A stretch of DNA of 64,000 nucleotides, taken from assembly GCA_964594985.1 (NCBI GenBank), contig CAZQNQ010000008.1, positions 62,001 to 126,000 on the forward strand. Reading direction: 5' to 3'. The DNA comes from JADLHS01 sp964594985 (GTDB taxonomy: Bacteria > Verrucomicrobiota > Verrucomicrobiia > Limisphaerales > JADLHS01). The translations under genes and the position numbers were made by a program. The notes beneath the pieces are model-generated. The model was not told the origin of the DNA and did not search any database. It was given only the letters and a program-made list of their open reading frames with translations. Below are positions 1 to 7,740 of the stretch, piece after piece; the stretch's first letter is position 1, and every line of letters starts with the position of its first letter.

Positions 1-55
1 CCAGATCACCTAACACCTGGATTGAACTGCGGCGCGCCGGTCTCCAATCCGGCGT

Positions 56-1288
56 TCAATGCGGCAGCACGACCGCGCCGCTTTCCTCGACGTACTTCAC
101 TTGCGGGATGAAACGCTTGCCGATGAGTAAAATCGCGAAGCCGAGCCATGAAGTCGCCATCAGGACCAGCGCCACCGGCATCATGGTGTGCGAATCAAAA
201 ATGCCGATGCTTGCCGCGGCCAGTCCGGAAACGCCGATCTGCAAGAAGCCCAGCATGGCGGACGCACTGCCGATGTTCCGGCTGAACGGCACGAGCGCCA
301 GTGCCGCCGCGTTCGGATAGGCCAGCCCCAGACTCGACAACGCGATGAACAGCAGCACCAGCGTGGCGTTCAAACCAAACCAGCCGCAGATCGTTCCCAC
401 CAGTAGCAGCAACGCCGTCGGGCATTCCACCAGCAACGCGCCGCGAAAAATCTGTTCGCTGGAAAATCTGCGCAGCAACAGGACATTGATCTGATTACTG
501 CCGATGAATCCGACCGACAGCCCAGCGAAGATCGCGCCAAATTTTTGCGCGCTCACCTGAAAGACTTCCATGAACACGATGGGCGAACTGGCCACATAAA
601 CGAGCAATCCTGAGAACGCGAATGCTCCCGACAGCGCATACGTGATGAATTGCGGTTCTTTCAAGACCAGCGCGTAGTTCCGCAGAATCGGCCGCAGCCT
701 CAACGAGACGCTTTTATCCGGCGGATGACCTTCCGGCAAAACAAAGCGCGCGATGAGCAGCATCACGAGCACGAACGCCGACAGGACGATGAACACCCAT
801 TGCCAGCCCAGTTGCACCGCCACAAACACCCCGATGCTCGGCGCGAGCAGCGGCGAGGCGCTGATCACGAGGATCAGTAACGAGATGATCTTGGCCGTTT
901 CATGCGCCGGAAAGAAATCCCGGACCATGGCCATCGCCGCGACTTGCGCCGCACAGCCACCCAACGCCTGCACGAAACGCAGCCCGATCAGCGTTTCCAC
1001 ATTCCGCGAAAACAAACACAGCACCGACGCCACGATGAACAGCACCAACCCCGCATACAACGGCAGCTTGCGTCCGAACCGATCCAACAGCGGCCCGTAG
1101 AAGAGTTGCGCCGCCGCCATGCCCGCAAAGTAGCTGGCCAGCGACAAGGAAACCTTGGCTGTGGAAGTGCCCAGCGCTTTGGCGATCTCCGGAAACGCCG
1201 GCAGATACATATCAATCGCGAACGGACTGATCGTGGACAGCGCGCCCAAGATGACGATGATCAAAACTCGGTTGTGCGTTTGGGACAT
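56..1288 (-). CDS. MFS drug-resistance transporter, Bcr/CflA type
   Basis: The 410-residue product is a 12-helix major facilitator protein of the inner membrane, most likely a proton-driven drug efflux pump of the DHA1 Bcr/CflA group. The first helix carries the signature of this group, SPFAIDMYLPAFP, at about residues 21-33. The loop between helices 2 and 3 has the MFS motif GPLLDRFGRK at about residues 65-74. Length and even hydrophobic spacing fit a complete protein. It is transcribed away from the ankyrin gene downstream and has no operon partner in view. The substrate cannot be read from sequence; bicyclomycin or chloramphenicol resistance is only the family stereotype. Confidence 0.88.
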   Translation of the reverse strand: MSQTHNRVLIIVILGALSTISPFAIDMYLPAFPEIAKALGTSTAKVSLSLASYFAGMAAAQLFYGPLLDRFGRKLPLYAGLVLFIVASVLCLFSRNVETLIGLRFVQALGGCAAQVAAMAMVRDFFPAHETAKIISLLILVISASPLLAPSIGVFVAVQLGWQWVFIVLSAFVLVMLLIARFVLPEGHPPDKSVSLRLRPILRNYALVLKEPQFITYALSGAFAFSGLLVYVASSPIVFMEVFQVSAQKFGAIFAGLSVGFIGSNQINVLLLRRFSSEQIFRGALLVECPTALLLLVGTICGWFGLNATLVLLFIALSSLGLAYPNAAALALVPFSRNIGSASAMLGFLQIGVSGLAAASIGIFDSHTMMPVALVLMATSWLGFAILLIGKRFIPQVKYVEESGAVVLPH

Positions 1289-1320
1289 ATTTAAGAGCGA
1301 GCATCAAAATGCCGCTTGTG

Positions 1321-1397
1321 GTAGGGCGCGTCAGTCCTCTGCGCGCCGCGTTGTGGCCATCCGCAAGGACCGGCGCGCACGGAGTGACGCGCCCTAC
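1321..1397. repeat. Palindromic GTAGGG/CCCTAC element, intergenic copy
   Basis: This 77-bp imperfect inverted repeat is bounded by GTAGGGCGCG and CGCGCCCTAC. Read on the minus strand, its first 28 bases match the start of the element inside ggt at 62499-62571. It lies in the 356-bp gap 1289-1644, which has no other gene. The rest of that gap holds a vestigial stretch near 1530-1560 and the upstream region of the ankyrin gene. Confidence 0.8.
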
Positions 1398-1644
1398 CAT
1401 CCAACGGGATGAAAGGGCGTGACCGCCAACCGTCCGGGGATTTTGACTCCATCAGCGCCGGACAAAAACCATTTCAATCCTTCCCGGTCAAGAGGTAAAG
1501 GCGTCGAAATTAAACCACCGAGACGAAGAGGTTAGACAGAATTAACAGGATTCGTAAAAGAGCGAAACGGACCGGCGCTGAAAGCAACGCGACGCCCAAC
1601 ATTTTTCCACAGTTGACTCGGATTCCAGGCAGCTATTTACTCGG

Positions 1645-3570
1645 TTGCAGATGGCGTCTGCAAACTCTATGCGTCTCTTACGGCTCAGAACTTCACGGTT
1701 GGCATTGATCTTCGCGATAGTCACCCTTGCTGCGCATCTGGGAATCGGTCTTTTGGTTACGACTGCCATTAAGAACCCGGCGCTAGCCGAACTTTGGCAT
1801 CGCTCCGTAAAGGTATATTGGCCGGCATTGGGTCTTGTTCAGCTTCTCGGGCTAAACGTCAACGTAGGATATATCACCGCCATCGCGATGATGATTATTT
1901 TCGCCCTGGCACAGTGGTGGGTGATTTTTTGCGCGGCAACATGGTTGATTCGTCTCTATTTTCGAAAACCTCCAGTCAGCAAAGTTGCACAATATTCGAT
2001 ACCGATTCTCACATTGGTTGTCGCGGTGTGTTTCTACAAAGCCACCCCAGAGACTCTGGGCATGAGCAAATACGAGCGCTTCCGCTCTGATGTCTCGGGC
2101 GGAAAGGTTGAAAGAGTTAGAGAGGCGCTGAAATCCAATCCGGGATTCGCTAACAAGGTTCGTCCTGGCTGGGGGACGGCACTGCATGAAGCAGCCCGAA
2201 GTGGACGCACCGATACGGTAGAGTTGCTTTTGAAAAATGGCTCTGATGTCAACGTCAGGGACGGCGAAGGAGAGACGCCTTTACATGTTGCGGCAAAGTG
2301 GGGAGGCCGCGTTGAGGTGGCGCGACTTTTGATCGCACATAAAGCTGACGTTAACGCGACGGATAATGATGGCAAAACGCCCCTGTGGAGCGCCGCCGCC
2401 GGAGGCCACACCAATCTGATCCTGTTGCTTCTCGAGAATGGAGCGGATGTAAATGCGCAGGATAAGAATCGAAATTGTCCACTGTCGGGCGCGATCATGA
2501 ATAATCGCTATGGAGTAGTGCCGTTGCTTCTGTCTCACGGCGCAAACCCAACCGTTTCGGACCTGAGCGGAAACAGTATGTTGGACCGGGCGGCGCTTCA
2601 AGGCAGCCCAGCGCTTGCAGAATCGCTGCTCCCCTATTTCAAAGACGCAAACTCTACAAAATACTTGAGCAAAGCTTTCTCTGCCGCTTTCGAGTTTGGC
2701 CACATGGACGTGGCGATTCCCATCTCAGTTTCCGCCCTCCGCTTCGAGAGCAATTCAATCCACGAGGCCGCTTTCAGCGGCCATGTTGATGACGTTCGCG
2801 CCAATATCCTATCGCAGCCAGAATCACTCAACGCCAGGGACTTTCTTGGATTAACTCCGTTACATCGGGCGGCTCAAGCAGGTCGGGATGCAGTCGTTAA
2901 ATTGCTTTTAGCCGAAGGCGCGGCCATTGATACAACTGATCAAAATGGAAATACTCCGCTGCACTGGGCTGTTTTTACCGGCCAAAGCAATACTGTCGAG
3001 ACGTTGATTGAAAGCGGAGCGAGCTTGAATGCCAAAGGCGGTGGAGAAAAGTCGGCGCTCCAGTTGGCCATCCAGCGGGGATTTCTGCCACTTTCTGAAA
3101 TGCTGCTCAAGGCTGGGGCAGCGCCAAACATTGCAACTAAGTATGGCGAAACGCCGTTGTGCATCGCCGTAGCAGCGGGAGATATTGAAGCGGTTAAGCT
3201 GCTGCTCGCCTACCATGCTGATTTCAAAGTCAATCGTTACGGCGACACCCTTTTTCACATTTGGGCGGAAGGATCGGCAAATCTTGGAATCGCTGATCTC
3301 TTGCTGACAAACGGCTGTGATGTGAACGCCAAAGGCCGGGAAGGCAGGAGACCGCTCCACGCTTTACTCGAACGAACTCAATTTAAGGCAGAGCAAAAAG
3401 GGCAATTGGAAGCAGTTCAATGGCTGTTGGATCACAAGGTTGATGTGAATGCTCAGAACGACAAAGGCCAAACCCCGCTCTCGCTCTTAAAGTGGAAGAA
3501 CCGTGGAAAAACAATAGAGCGGCGGAAAGATATTGGAGATCTGTTACGAAGCCGCGGAGCAACAGAATAA
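1645..3570 (+). CDS. Membrane-anchored ankyrin-repeat protein
   Basis: The product has 641 residues. The first 125 or so hold three or four hydrophobic segments (about 17-42, 50-67, 72-95 and 102-120). A long ankyrin array follows from about residue 155 to the end, with repeated units such as GTALHEAARSGRTDTVELLL and GNTPLHWAVFTGQSNTVETL. The ankyrin domain probably faces the cytoplasm and acts as a protein-binding scaffold. There are roughly a dozen repeats, some degenerate in the middle (about 310-370). An internal ATG eight codons in is an alternative start; neither has a convincing ribosome site. Base composition is less GC-rich than in clpB next door, and the two genes converge. The partner is unknown. 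Confidence 0.75.
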   Translation: MQMASANSMRLLRLRTSRLALIFAIVTLAAHLGIGLLVTTAIKNPALAELWHRSVKVYWPALGLVQLLGLNVNVGYITAIAMMIIFALAQWWVIFCAATWLIRLYFRKPPVSKVAQYSIPILTLVVAVCFYKATPETLGMSKYERFRSDVSGGKVERVREALKSNPGFANKVRPGWGTALHEAARSGRTDTVELLLKNGSDVNVRDGEGETPLHVAAKWGGRVEVARLLIAHKADVNATDNDGKTPLWSAAAGGHTNLILLLLENGADVNAQDKNRNCPLSGAIMNNRYGVVPLLLSHGANPTVSDLSGNSMLDRAALQGSPALAESLLPYFKDANSTKYLSKAFSAAFEFGHMDVAIPISVSALRFESNSIHEAAFSGHVDDVRANILSQPESLNARDFLGLTPLHRAAQAGRDAVVKLLLAEGAAIDTTDQNGNTPLHWAVFTGQSNTVETLIESGASLNAKGGGEKSALQLAIQRGFLPLSEMLLKAGAAPNIATKYGETPLCIAVAAGDIEAVKLLLAYHADFKVNRYGDTLFHIWAEGSANLGIADLLLTNGCDVNAKGREGRRPLHALLERTQFKAEQKGQLEAVQWLLDHKVDVNAQNDKGQTPLSLLKWKNRGKTIERRKDIGDLLRSRGATE

Positions 3571-3602
3571 ACGCCTAAAACGTCTCTTTGGCGACAGTCT
3601 AT

Positions 3603-6275
3603 TCACTTCTTCGCGAACGACAACTCTCTGTTGTTGGCTGACGCCTTGATTTTCTCGCCGGGTTTGAATTCTCCCGCCAGCAGCTTCGTCGCGAGCGGGT
3701 CGAGCAGGTGTTCTTGAATCGCGCGTTTGAGCGGGCGCGCGCCGAATTGCGGGTCGTAACCTTCCTTCGCCAGCAATGATTTTGCAGCGGCGTCCACGTC
3801 GAGCGTGAGAGTCTGTTGCGCGAGACGTTTTTCCAATCGCCCGAGCTGGATGTCCACGATGCGCGCGAGTTCGCTTTCGTCGAGGCTTTGGAAAATGATC
3901 ACGTCGTCCACGCGATTCAGGAACTCCGGGCGGAAATGTTTTTTCAACTCGGCCATCACCCGGGTTTCCATTTCCTCGTGGCTGCGACTTGTGAGAGCGC
4001 GGCTAACAGCTTTCCCCGCCTTGGAGTTTGAGTCAGCCACGCTCTCACGAGCGTAGCCACGTTCAAAGTATTCCTGGATGATGGGCGAGCCGAGGTTGCT
4101 GGTCAGGATGACGATGGTGTTCTTGAAATCCACCGTACGGCCTTGACCGTCGGTGAGCCGGCCATCGTCGAGGACTTGCAGCAGCACATTGAACACGTCG
4201 TGATGCGCTTTCTCGATCTCGTCGAAGAGAATCACAGAGTAAGGCCGCCGACGCACGGCTTCGCTGAGCTGGCCGCCTTCCTCGTAACCGACATAGCCGG
4301 GCGGCGCGCCGATGAGCCGCGCGACGGTGTGCTTCTCCATGTATTCGCTCATGTCAATGCGCACCATCGCTTGCTCGTCGTCGAAGAGAAATTCCGCGAG
4401 CGCGCGGGCGGTCTCAGTCTTGCCCACGCCGGTCGGCCCGAGAAAAATGAACGAGCCGATGGGGCGATTCGGGTCTTGCAAGCCGCTGCGCGAGCGGCGC
4501 ACGGCATTGGACACGGCGACGACAGCCTGCTTCTGCCCGATGACGCGCTGCTGCAAACGTTCCTCCATCTTGAGCAACTTCTCGCGTTCGCCTTCGAGCA
4601 TCCGCGAAACAGGGATGTGCGTCCACGCCGCCACGACGCGCGCGATGTCTTCGTCGGTGACTTCTTGGCGGAGGAGCAAGCTGCTCCTGCCACCTGCGGG
4701 CGAATCGGCGGATTGTTTCTCGATGTCGGCCAGCTTCTTCTCTAAGTCAGGAACTTTCCCATATTGAAGTTCAGCGGACTTGGTGAGATCGCCAGTGCGC
4801 TGGGCTTTTTCCAAATCAATTTTCGCCTGCTCCAGTTGCTGCTGAACTATGCTGACGGCGTTGACGGCGGTCTTCTCGTTCTGCCACTGCGCGGTGAGGG
4901 CTTTGGATTTCTCCTTTAAGTTCGCAAGCGTCTTGTCAATCAGCTTGAGCCGTTCCTTGCTCGCGTCGTCTTTCTCCTTTGCGAGCGACATGCGCTCGAT
5001 TTCGAGTTGGAGAATCTGCCGATCGAGCTGGTCTAGCTCCGTCGGCTTGGAATCCAGTTCCATCTTGATGCGCGACGCCGCTTCGTCCACGAGGTCAATC
5101 GCCTTGTCCGGCAGGAACCGATCCGTGATGTAGCGATGCGAGAGCGTCGCTGCCGCTACGAGCGCCGCATCCTGAATGCGCACGCCGTGGTGGACTTCGT
5201 AACGTTCCTTCAGCCCGCGCAGAATCGCGATGGTCGCCTCGACCGTCGGTTCGGCCACTTGCACCGGCTGGAAACGACGTTCGAGCGCCGGGTCTTTCTC
5301 GATATGCTTGCGATATTCATCAAGCGTCGTCGCGCCCACACAGCGCAATTCACCACGCGCGAGTTGCGGCTTCATGATATTGGCGGCGTCGTTTGAGCCT
5401 TCCGCCGCGCCCGCGCCGACGAGCGTGTGCAACTCATCCACGAACAAAATGATCTGCCCCTCGCTGGCGACGATTTCCTTGAGAAACGCTTTGAGGCGAT
5501 CCTCGAATTCGCCGCGATACTTCGCCCCGGCAATCATCGCGCTCAGATCCATCGCCACCAGCCGCTTGTTCTTCAGCGATTCCGGCACGTCGCCGCTCAC
5601 GATGCGCCGTGCCAAACCTTCTGCGATGGCGGTTTTGCCCACGCCGGGTTCGCCAATCAAAACCGGATTGTTCTTCGTGCGCCGCGTGAGCACCTGCATG
5701 ACGCGACGAATTTCTTCGTCGCGCCCGATAACCGGATCAATTTTTCCCTGTCGTGCCAACGCGGTAAGATCGCGCCCGTATTTTTCCAGCGCTTGAAATT
5801 TTCCTTCAGGCTGCTGATCGGTCACGCGCTGGTTACCACGCAACTCGGCCAGCGCCTTTAGAACTGTGTCGCGCTTCAAGCCTTGCGTTTGGAAAATCTT
5901 TTTGAGCGCCGAACCACCGGCCTCAAGGATACCCAACAGCAAATGCTCCGTGCTAATGTAATCATCCTTGAGCTTGCCGGCCTCGGATTGCGCGGCGTCG
6001 AGTGCTTTCTTGAGTTCGTTGCTGGAAAATAAATCGCTGCTGCTCGTGCCTTGGACTTTGTGGCGGCGGGTGAGTTCCTTTTCCACCTCCGGCTGCAATT
6101 TCGATGGCGGCACCCCGATCTTTTCCAGCAGCTCCGGCACGAGGCTTTCGCCTTGGCCGATTAGGGCCAACAGCAGATGCTCGCAATCTACCGCTTGGTG
6201 CGAGTAGCTGTGCGCGATACGCTGGGCTTCCGCCAGCGCTTCCTGGGATTTGATGGTCAGCTTGTCCAGTTGCAT
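3603..6275 (-). CDS. clpB: ATP-dependent disaggregase ClpB
   Basis: This is the Hsp100 chaperone that works with DnaK to pull apart protein aggregates in the cytoplasm. Order of domains: Clp N domain (about 1-145), first AAA+ module with Walker A GEPGVGKT at 208-215 and Walker B IILFVDELH at 275-283, coiled-coil middle domain (about 405-530), second AAA+ module with GPTGVGKT at 613-620, and the C-terminal D2-small domain. At 890 residues it is longer than the usual ~860. Much of the excess is an in-frame insertion at about residues 739-766, encoded by a palindromic element at 3978-4060, between the second AAA+ core and the helix that starts EEMETRVMAEL. A second short irregular stretch, SPAGGRSS, precedes LLLRQEVTDEDIARVV. 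Both spots are linker-like, so the protein may still work. Confidence 0.96.
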   Translation of the reverse strand: MQLDKLTIKSQEALAEAQRIAHSYSHQAVDCEHLLLALIGQGESLVPELLEKIGVPPSKLQPEVEKELTRRHKVQGTSSSDLFSSNELKKALDAAQSEAGKLKDDYISTEHLLLGILEAGGSALKKIFQTQGLKRDTVLKALAELRGNQRVTDQQPEGKFQALEKYGRDLTALARQGKIDPVIGRDEEIRRVMQVLTRRTKNNPVLIGEPGVGKTAIAEGLARRIVSGDVPESLKNKRLVAMDLSAMIAGAKYRGEFEDRLKAFLKEIVASEGQIILFVDELHTLVGAGAAEGSNDAANIMKPQLARGELRCVGATTLDEYRKHIEKDPALERRFQPVQVAEPTVEATIAILRGLKERYEVHHGVRIQDAALVAAATLSHRYITDRFLPDKAIDLVDEAASRIKMELDSKPTELDQLDRQILQLEIERMSLAKEKDDASKERLKLIDKTLANLKEKSKALTAQWQNEKTAVNAVSIVQQQLEQAKIDLEKAQRTGDLTKSAELQYGKVPDLEKKLADIEKQSADSPAGGRSSLLLRQEVTDEDIARVVAAWTHIPVSRMLEGEREKLLKMEERLQQRVIGQKQAVVAVSNAVRRSRSGLQDPNRPIGSFIFLGPTGVGKTETARALAEFLFDDEQAMVRIDMSEYMEKHTVARLIGAPPGYVGYEEGGQLSEAVRRRPYSVILFDEIEKAHHDVFNVLLQVLDDGRLTDGQGRTVDFKNTIVILTSNLGSPIIQEYFERGYARESVADSNSKAGKAVSRALTSRSHEEMETRVMAELKKHFRPEFLNRVDDVIIFQSLDESELARIVDIQLGRLEKRLAQQTLTLDVDAAAKSLLAKEGYDPQFGARPLKRAIQEHLLDPLATKLLAGEFKPGEKIKASANNRELSFAKK
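3978..4060. repeat. Palindromic element in frame inside clpB
   Basis: The 5' arm GTGGCTGCGACTTGTGAGAG (from 3978) pairs, with a few mismatches, with the 3' arm ending GAGCGTAGCCAC at 4060. The reading frame of clpB stays open through the whole element. It encodes about 28 residues with no counterpart in ClpB proteins as I know them, which suggests a small inserted palindrome. Confidence 0.7.
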
Positions 6276-6292
6276 ATCCTATCAATGTGATT

Positions 6293-6305
6293 GACCGAGT
6301 CGGTC
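6293..6305. promoter_or_regulatory. Short palindrome upstream of clpB
   Basis: GACCGAGTCGGTC is a perfect 6+1+6 palindrome centred about 24 bases before the clpB ATG, in the 170-bp divergent gap between clpB and the pseudopilin gene. It does not resemble CIRCE. It could be an operator or the foot of a leader hairpin; no experiment or known motif supports either. Confidence 0.25.
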
Positions 6306-6445
6306 GTCAAGTGTTCAGAGAAGCGGAGCAGGGGTGGTTCAACCAGCCGGTTCAGCGCCAGAAGGTCTGCGCCCAACATGAATGTGTATTTCGATCGGCG
6401 AATAAACTCAACGGCTGTGGCGTTTTTCTTTCCAGTTGCTGACTT

Positions 6446-7129
6446 ATGAAGCAAGGCGCACCTCATTCTAGCGGCGGACACGGGCAAATCTCTGGCTTCA
6501 CGCTCATTGAATTGCTCGTGGTCATCGCCATCATTGCCATCCTCGCCGCGATGCTGTTGCCGGCACTGTCGAAAGCGAAACTTCGGGCGCAAAACATCAA
6601 ATGCGTTTCCCAATTACGCCAGTGCCTGGTGGCCATGGCCACTTATCTGCCGGATTTCGACGATCGGATGTTTTGGGGTGACCCGCGCTCACCAACTATC
6701 TCAATTGAAGGCATGGATTGGTTTGTCTGGGCGGGGCGGGCCACCAACAACCCCAATACCGGCCAGCTAAATTTGTTCAACCGCATTGATCGTCCGCTTA
6801 ATGGTTATGGACTAAACTTTGAAATTGTTTCGTGTCCACTGGACCGGGGGCGCATTGACAGCGGACCGCTCCGGTTGAGTGAGTGGGTCGGAAATTCGTA
6901 TCTGTTCAACTGCGCCGGATTGCCGCCGTTCATCACGGGCGGCCTGGCCGGAAAACGCGCTGCCAGCGTATCGCAACCGTCGCGGACCGTGCTCTTCGCG
7001 GATAGCATCTTGGCCTTGCCCAATGAACCGGCGGGTTGGCATCGCGTCAAGCCGGCGGGAAATGTCGCTGCGATGGACGGTCATGTGGAATTCCACACAG
7101 CCCTCACCGTGACGAACATGGTCTGGTAA
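6446..7129 (+). CDS. Prepilin-type pseudopilin with type II secretion G-like N terminus
   Basis: The 227-residue product has a prepilin leader ending GQISG, cleaved before FTLIELLVV (about residue 18), followed by the hydrophobic helix VVIAIIAILAAMLLPAL. The rest is a globular periplasmic or surface domain. Near the C terminus lies HRVKPAGNVAAMDGHV, a variant of the H-X9-DG motif seen in large pseudopilin families of Verrucomicrobia and Planctomycetes. These proteins need a prepilin peptidase encoded elsewhere. It stands alone between clpB (divergent) and rpsO. Its function is unknown; such genes exist in many copies per genome. Confidence 0.85.
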   Translation: MKQGAPHSSGGHGQISGFTLIELLVVIAIIAILAAMLLPALSKAKLRAQNIKCVSQLRQCLVAMATYLPDFDDRMFWGDPRSPTISIEGMDWFVWAGRATNNPNTGQLNLFNRIDRPLNGYGLNFEIVSCPLDRGRIDSGPLRLSEWVGNSYLFNCAGLPPFITGGLAGKRAASVSQPSRTVLFADSILALPNEPAGWHRVKPAGNVAAMDGHVEFHTALTVTNMVW

Positions 7130-7225
7130 TCTTCCTGCCATTCCCTGCAAGACCAATAAGCTCTCAGTTCGCAGTGTTTTACAGGGCAGGGGAGCAGGGT
7201 GATGTATTCGGGGAACTCAACCCAT

Positions 7226-7250
7226 TGTGTAAATTAAAAATCTTTACACA
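7226..7250. promoter_or_regulatory. Inverted repeat upstream of rpsO
   Basis: TGTGTAAA (7226-7233) and TTTACACA (7243-7250) form a perfect 8-bp inverted repeat with a 9-base AT-rich spacer, about 50 bases before the rpsO start. It may be an operator overlapping the rpsO promoter or a hairpin in the leader. Confidence 0.35.
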
Positions 7251-7301
7251 CAGGTTGTGAATAACTACGCTGTCAGGGCATTTTTGACTAAAGAAGAAAG
7301 T

Positions 7302-7559
7302 ATGGAAGCCAAAGCTAAGACGATCGAATCATTCAAGACGCACGAGAAGGACACCGGTTCTGCCGACGTGCAAATCGCGCTCCTCACGCAGCGCATCAAC
7401 CATTTGACCGAGCATCTGCAAGGCAACAAGAAGGATCACAGCTCCCGTCGTGGTCTTTTGATGATGGTCGGCCAGCGCCGCCGGCTGCTCGACTATCTGC
7501 ATGACACTGACTTGGCCCGTTATCAAACGGTCACCAAGAAGCTGAAATTGCGTAAGTAA
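7302..7559 (+). CDS. rpsO: Ribosomal protein uS15
   Basis: uS15 binds the central domain of 16S rRNA and nucleates the small-subunit platform. The start at 7302 gives 85 residues, close to the usual 88-89. It aligns with the family N terminus (METHIONINE followed by EAKAKTIESFKTHEKDTGS), and the purine-rich AAAGAAGAAAG just before the ATG serves as ribosome site. An in-frame ATG 15 codons upstream exists but would add a tail that S15 proteins lack. The signature SSRRGLLMMVGQRRRLLDYL is present. It is followed by a terminator and then pnp, the classic rpsO-pnp order. Confidence 0.96.
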   Translation: MEAKAKTIESFKTHEKDTGSADVQIALLTQRINHLTEHLQGNKKDHSSRRGLLMMVGQRRRLLDYLHDTDLARYQTVTKKLKLRK

Positions 7560-7565
7560 TTTTCC

Positions 7566-7598
7566 AAGCGCGTGGTCAAAGGCCGCGCGTTTTTTGTT
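7566..7598 (+). terminator. Rho-independent terminator after rpsO
   Basis: A GC-rich stem (GCGCG pairing with CGCGC, loop of about 11 bases) is followed directly by TTTTTTG. It lies seven bases after the rpsO stop. Confidence 0.7.
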
Positions 7599-7656
7599 TC
7601 AACCCGGCCGGATGCGTGACCGGCCAATTCAATCAACAAGTTCACGCGCTAAGAGT

Positions 7657-7728
7657 CCGTTACCCCCGGGAGATTTCAATCAGACCCGAAAGTGTTCGGG
7701 TTTCACTGAAGTTCCTCGGTGGTAACGG
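7657..7728 (+). promoter_or_regulatory. Long hairpin in the pnp leader
   Basis: CCGTTACC (7657-7664) pairs perfectly with GGTAACGG (7721-7728). Inside, TTTCA pairs with TGAA, and the tip is a strong stem CCCGAA (7685-7690)/TTCGGG (7695-7700) with a 4-base loop. The structure ends 12 bases before the pnp ATG. In Escherichia coli the pnp leader hairpin is cut by RNase III and then used by PNPase to repress its own mRNA; a similar role here is inference. Confidence 0.65.
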
Positions 7729-7740
7729 CAATCAACCACC

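Noticed and set aside
1..55. Possible tRNA 3' end at the window start
   Set aside because: The GC-rich bases do not form an acceptor and T arm that I can support, and no CCA end is evident.
4675..4705. Second palindromic insertion in clpB (SPAGGRSS region)
   Set aside because: There is a GGAGCAAGCTGCTCC-like dyad, but it is short and lies in a naturally variable linker, so I do not call it an element.
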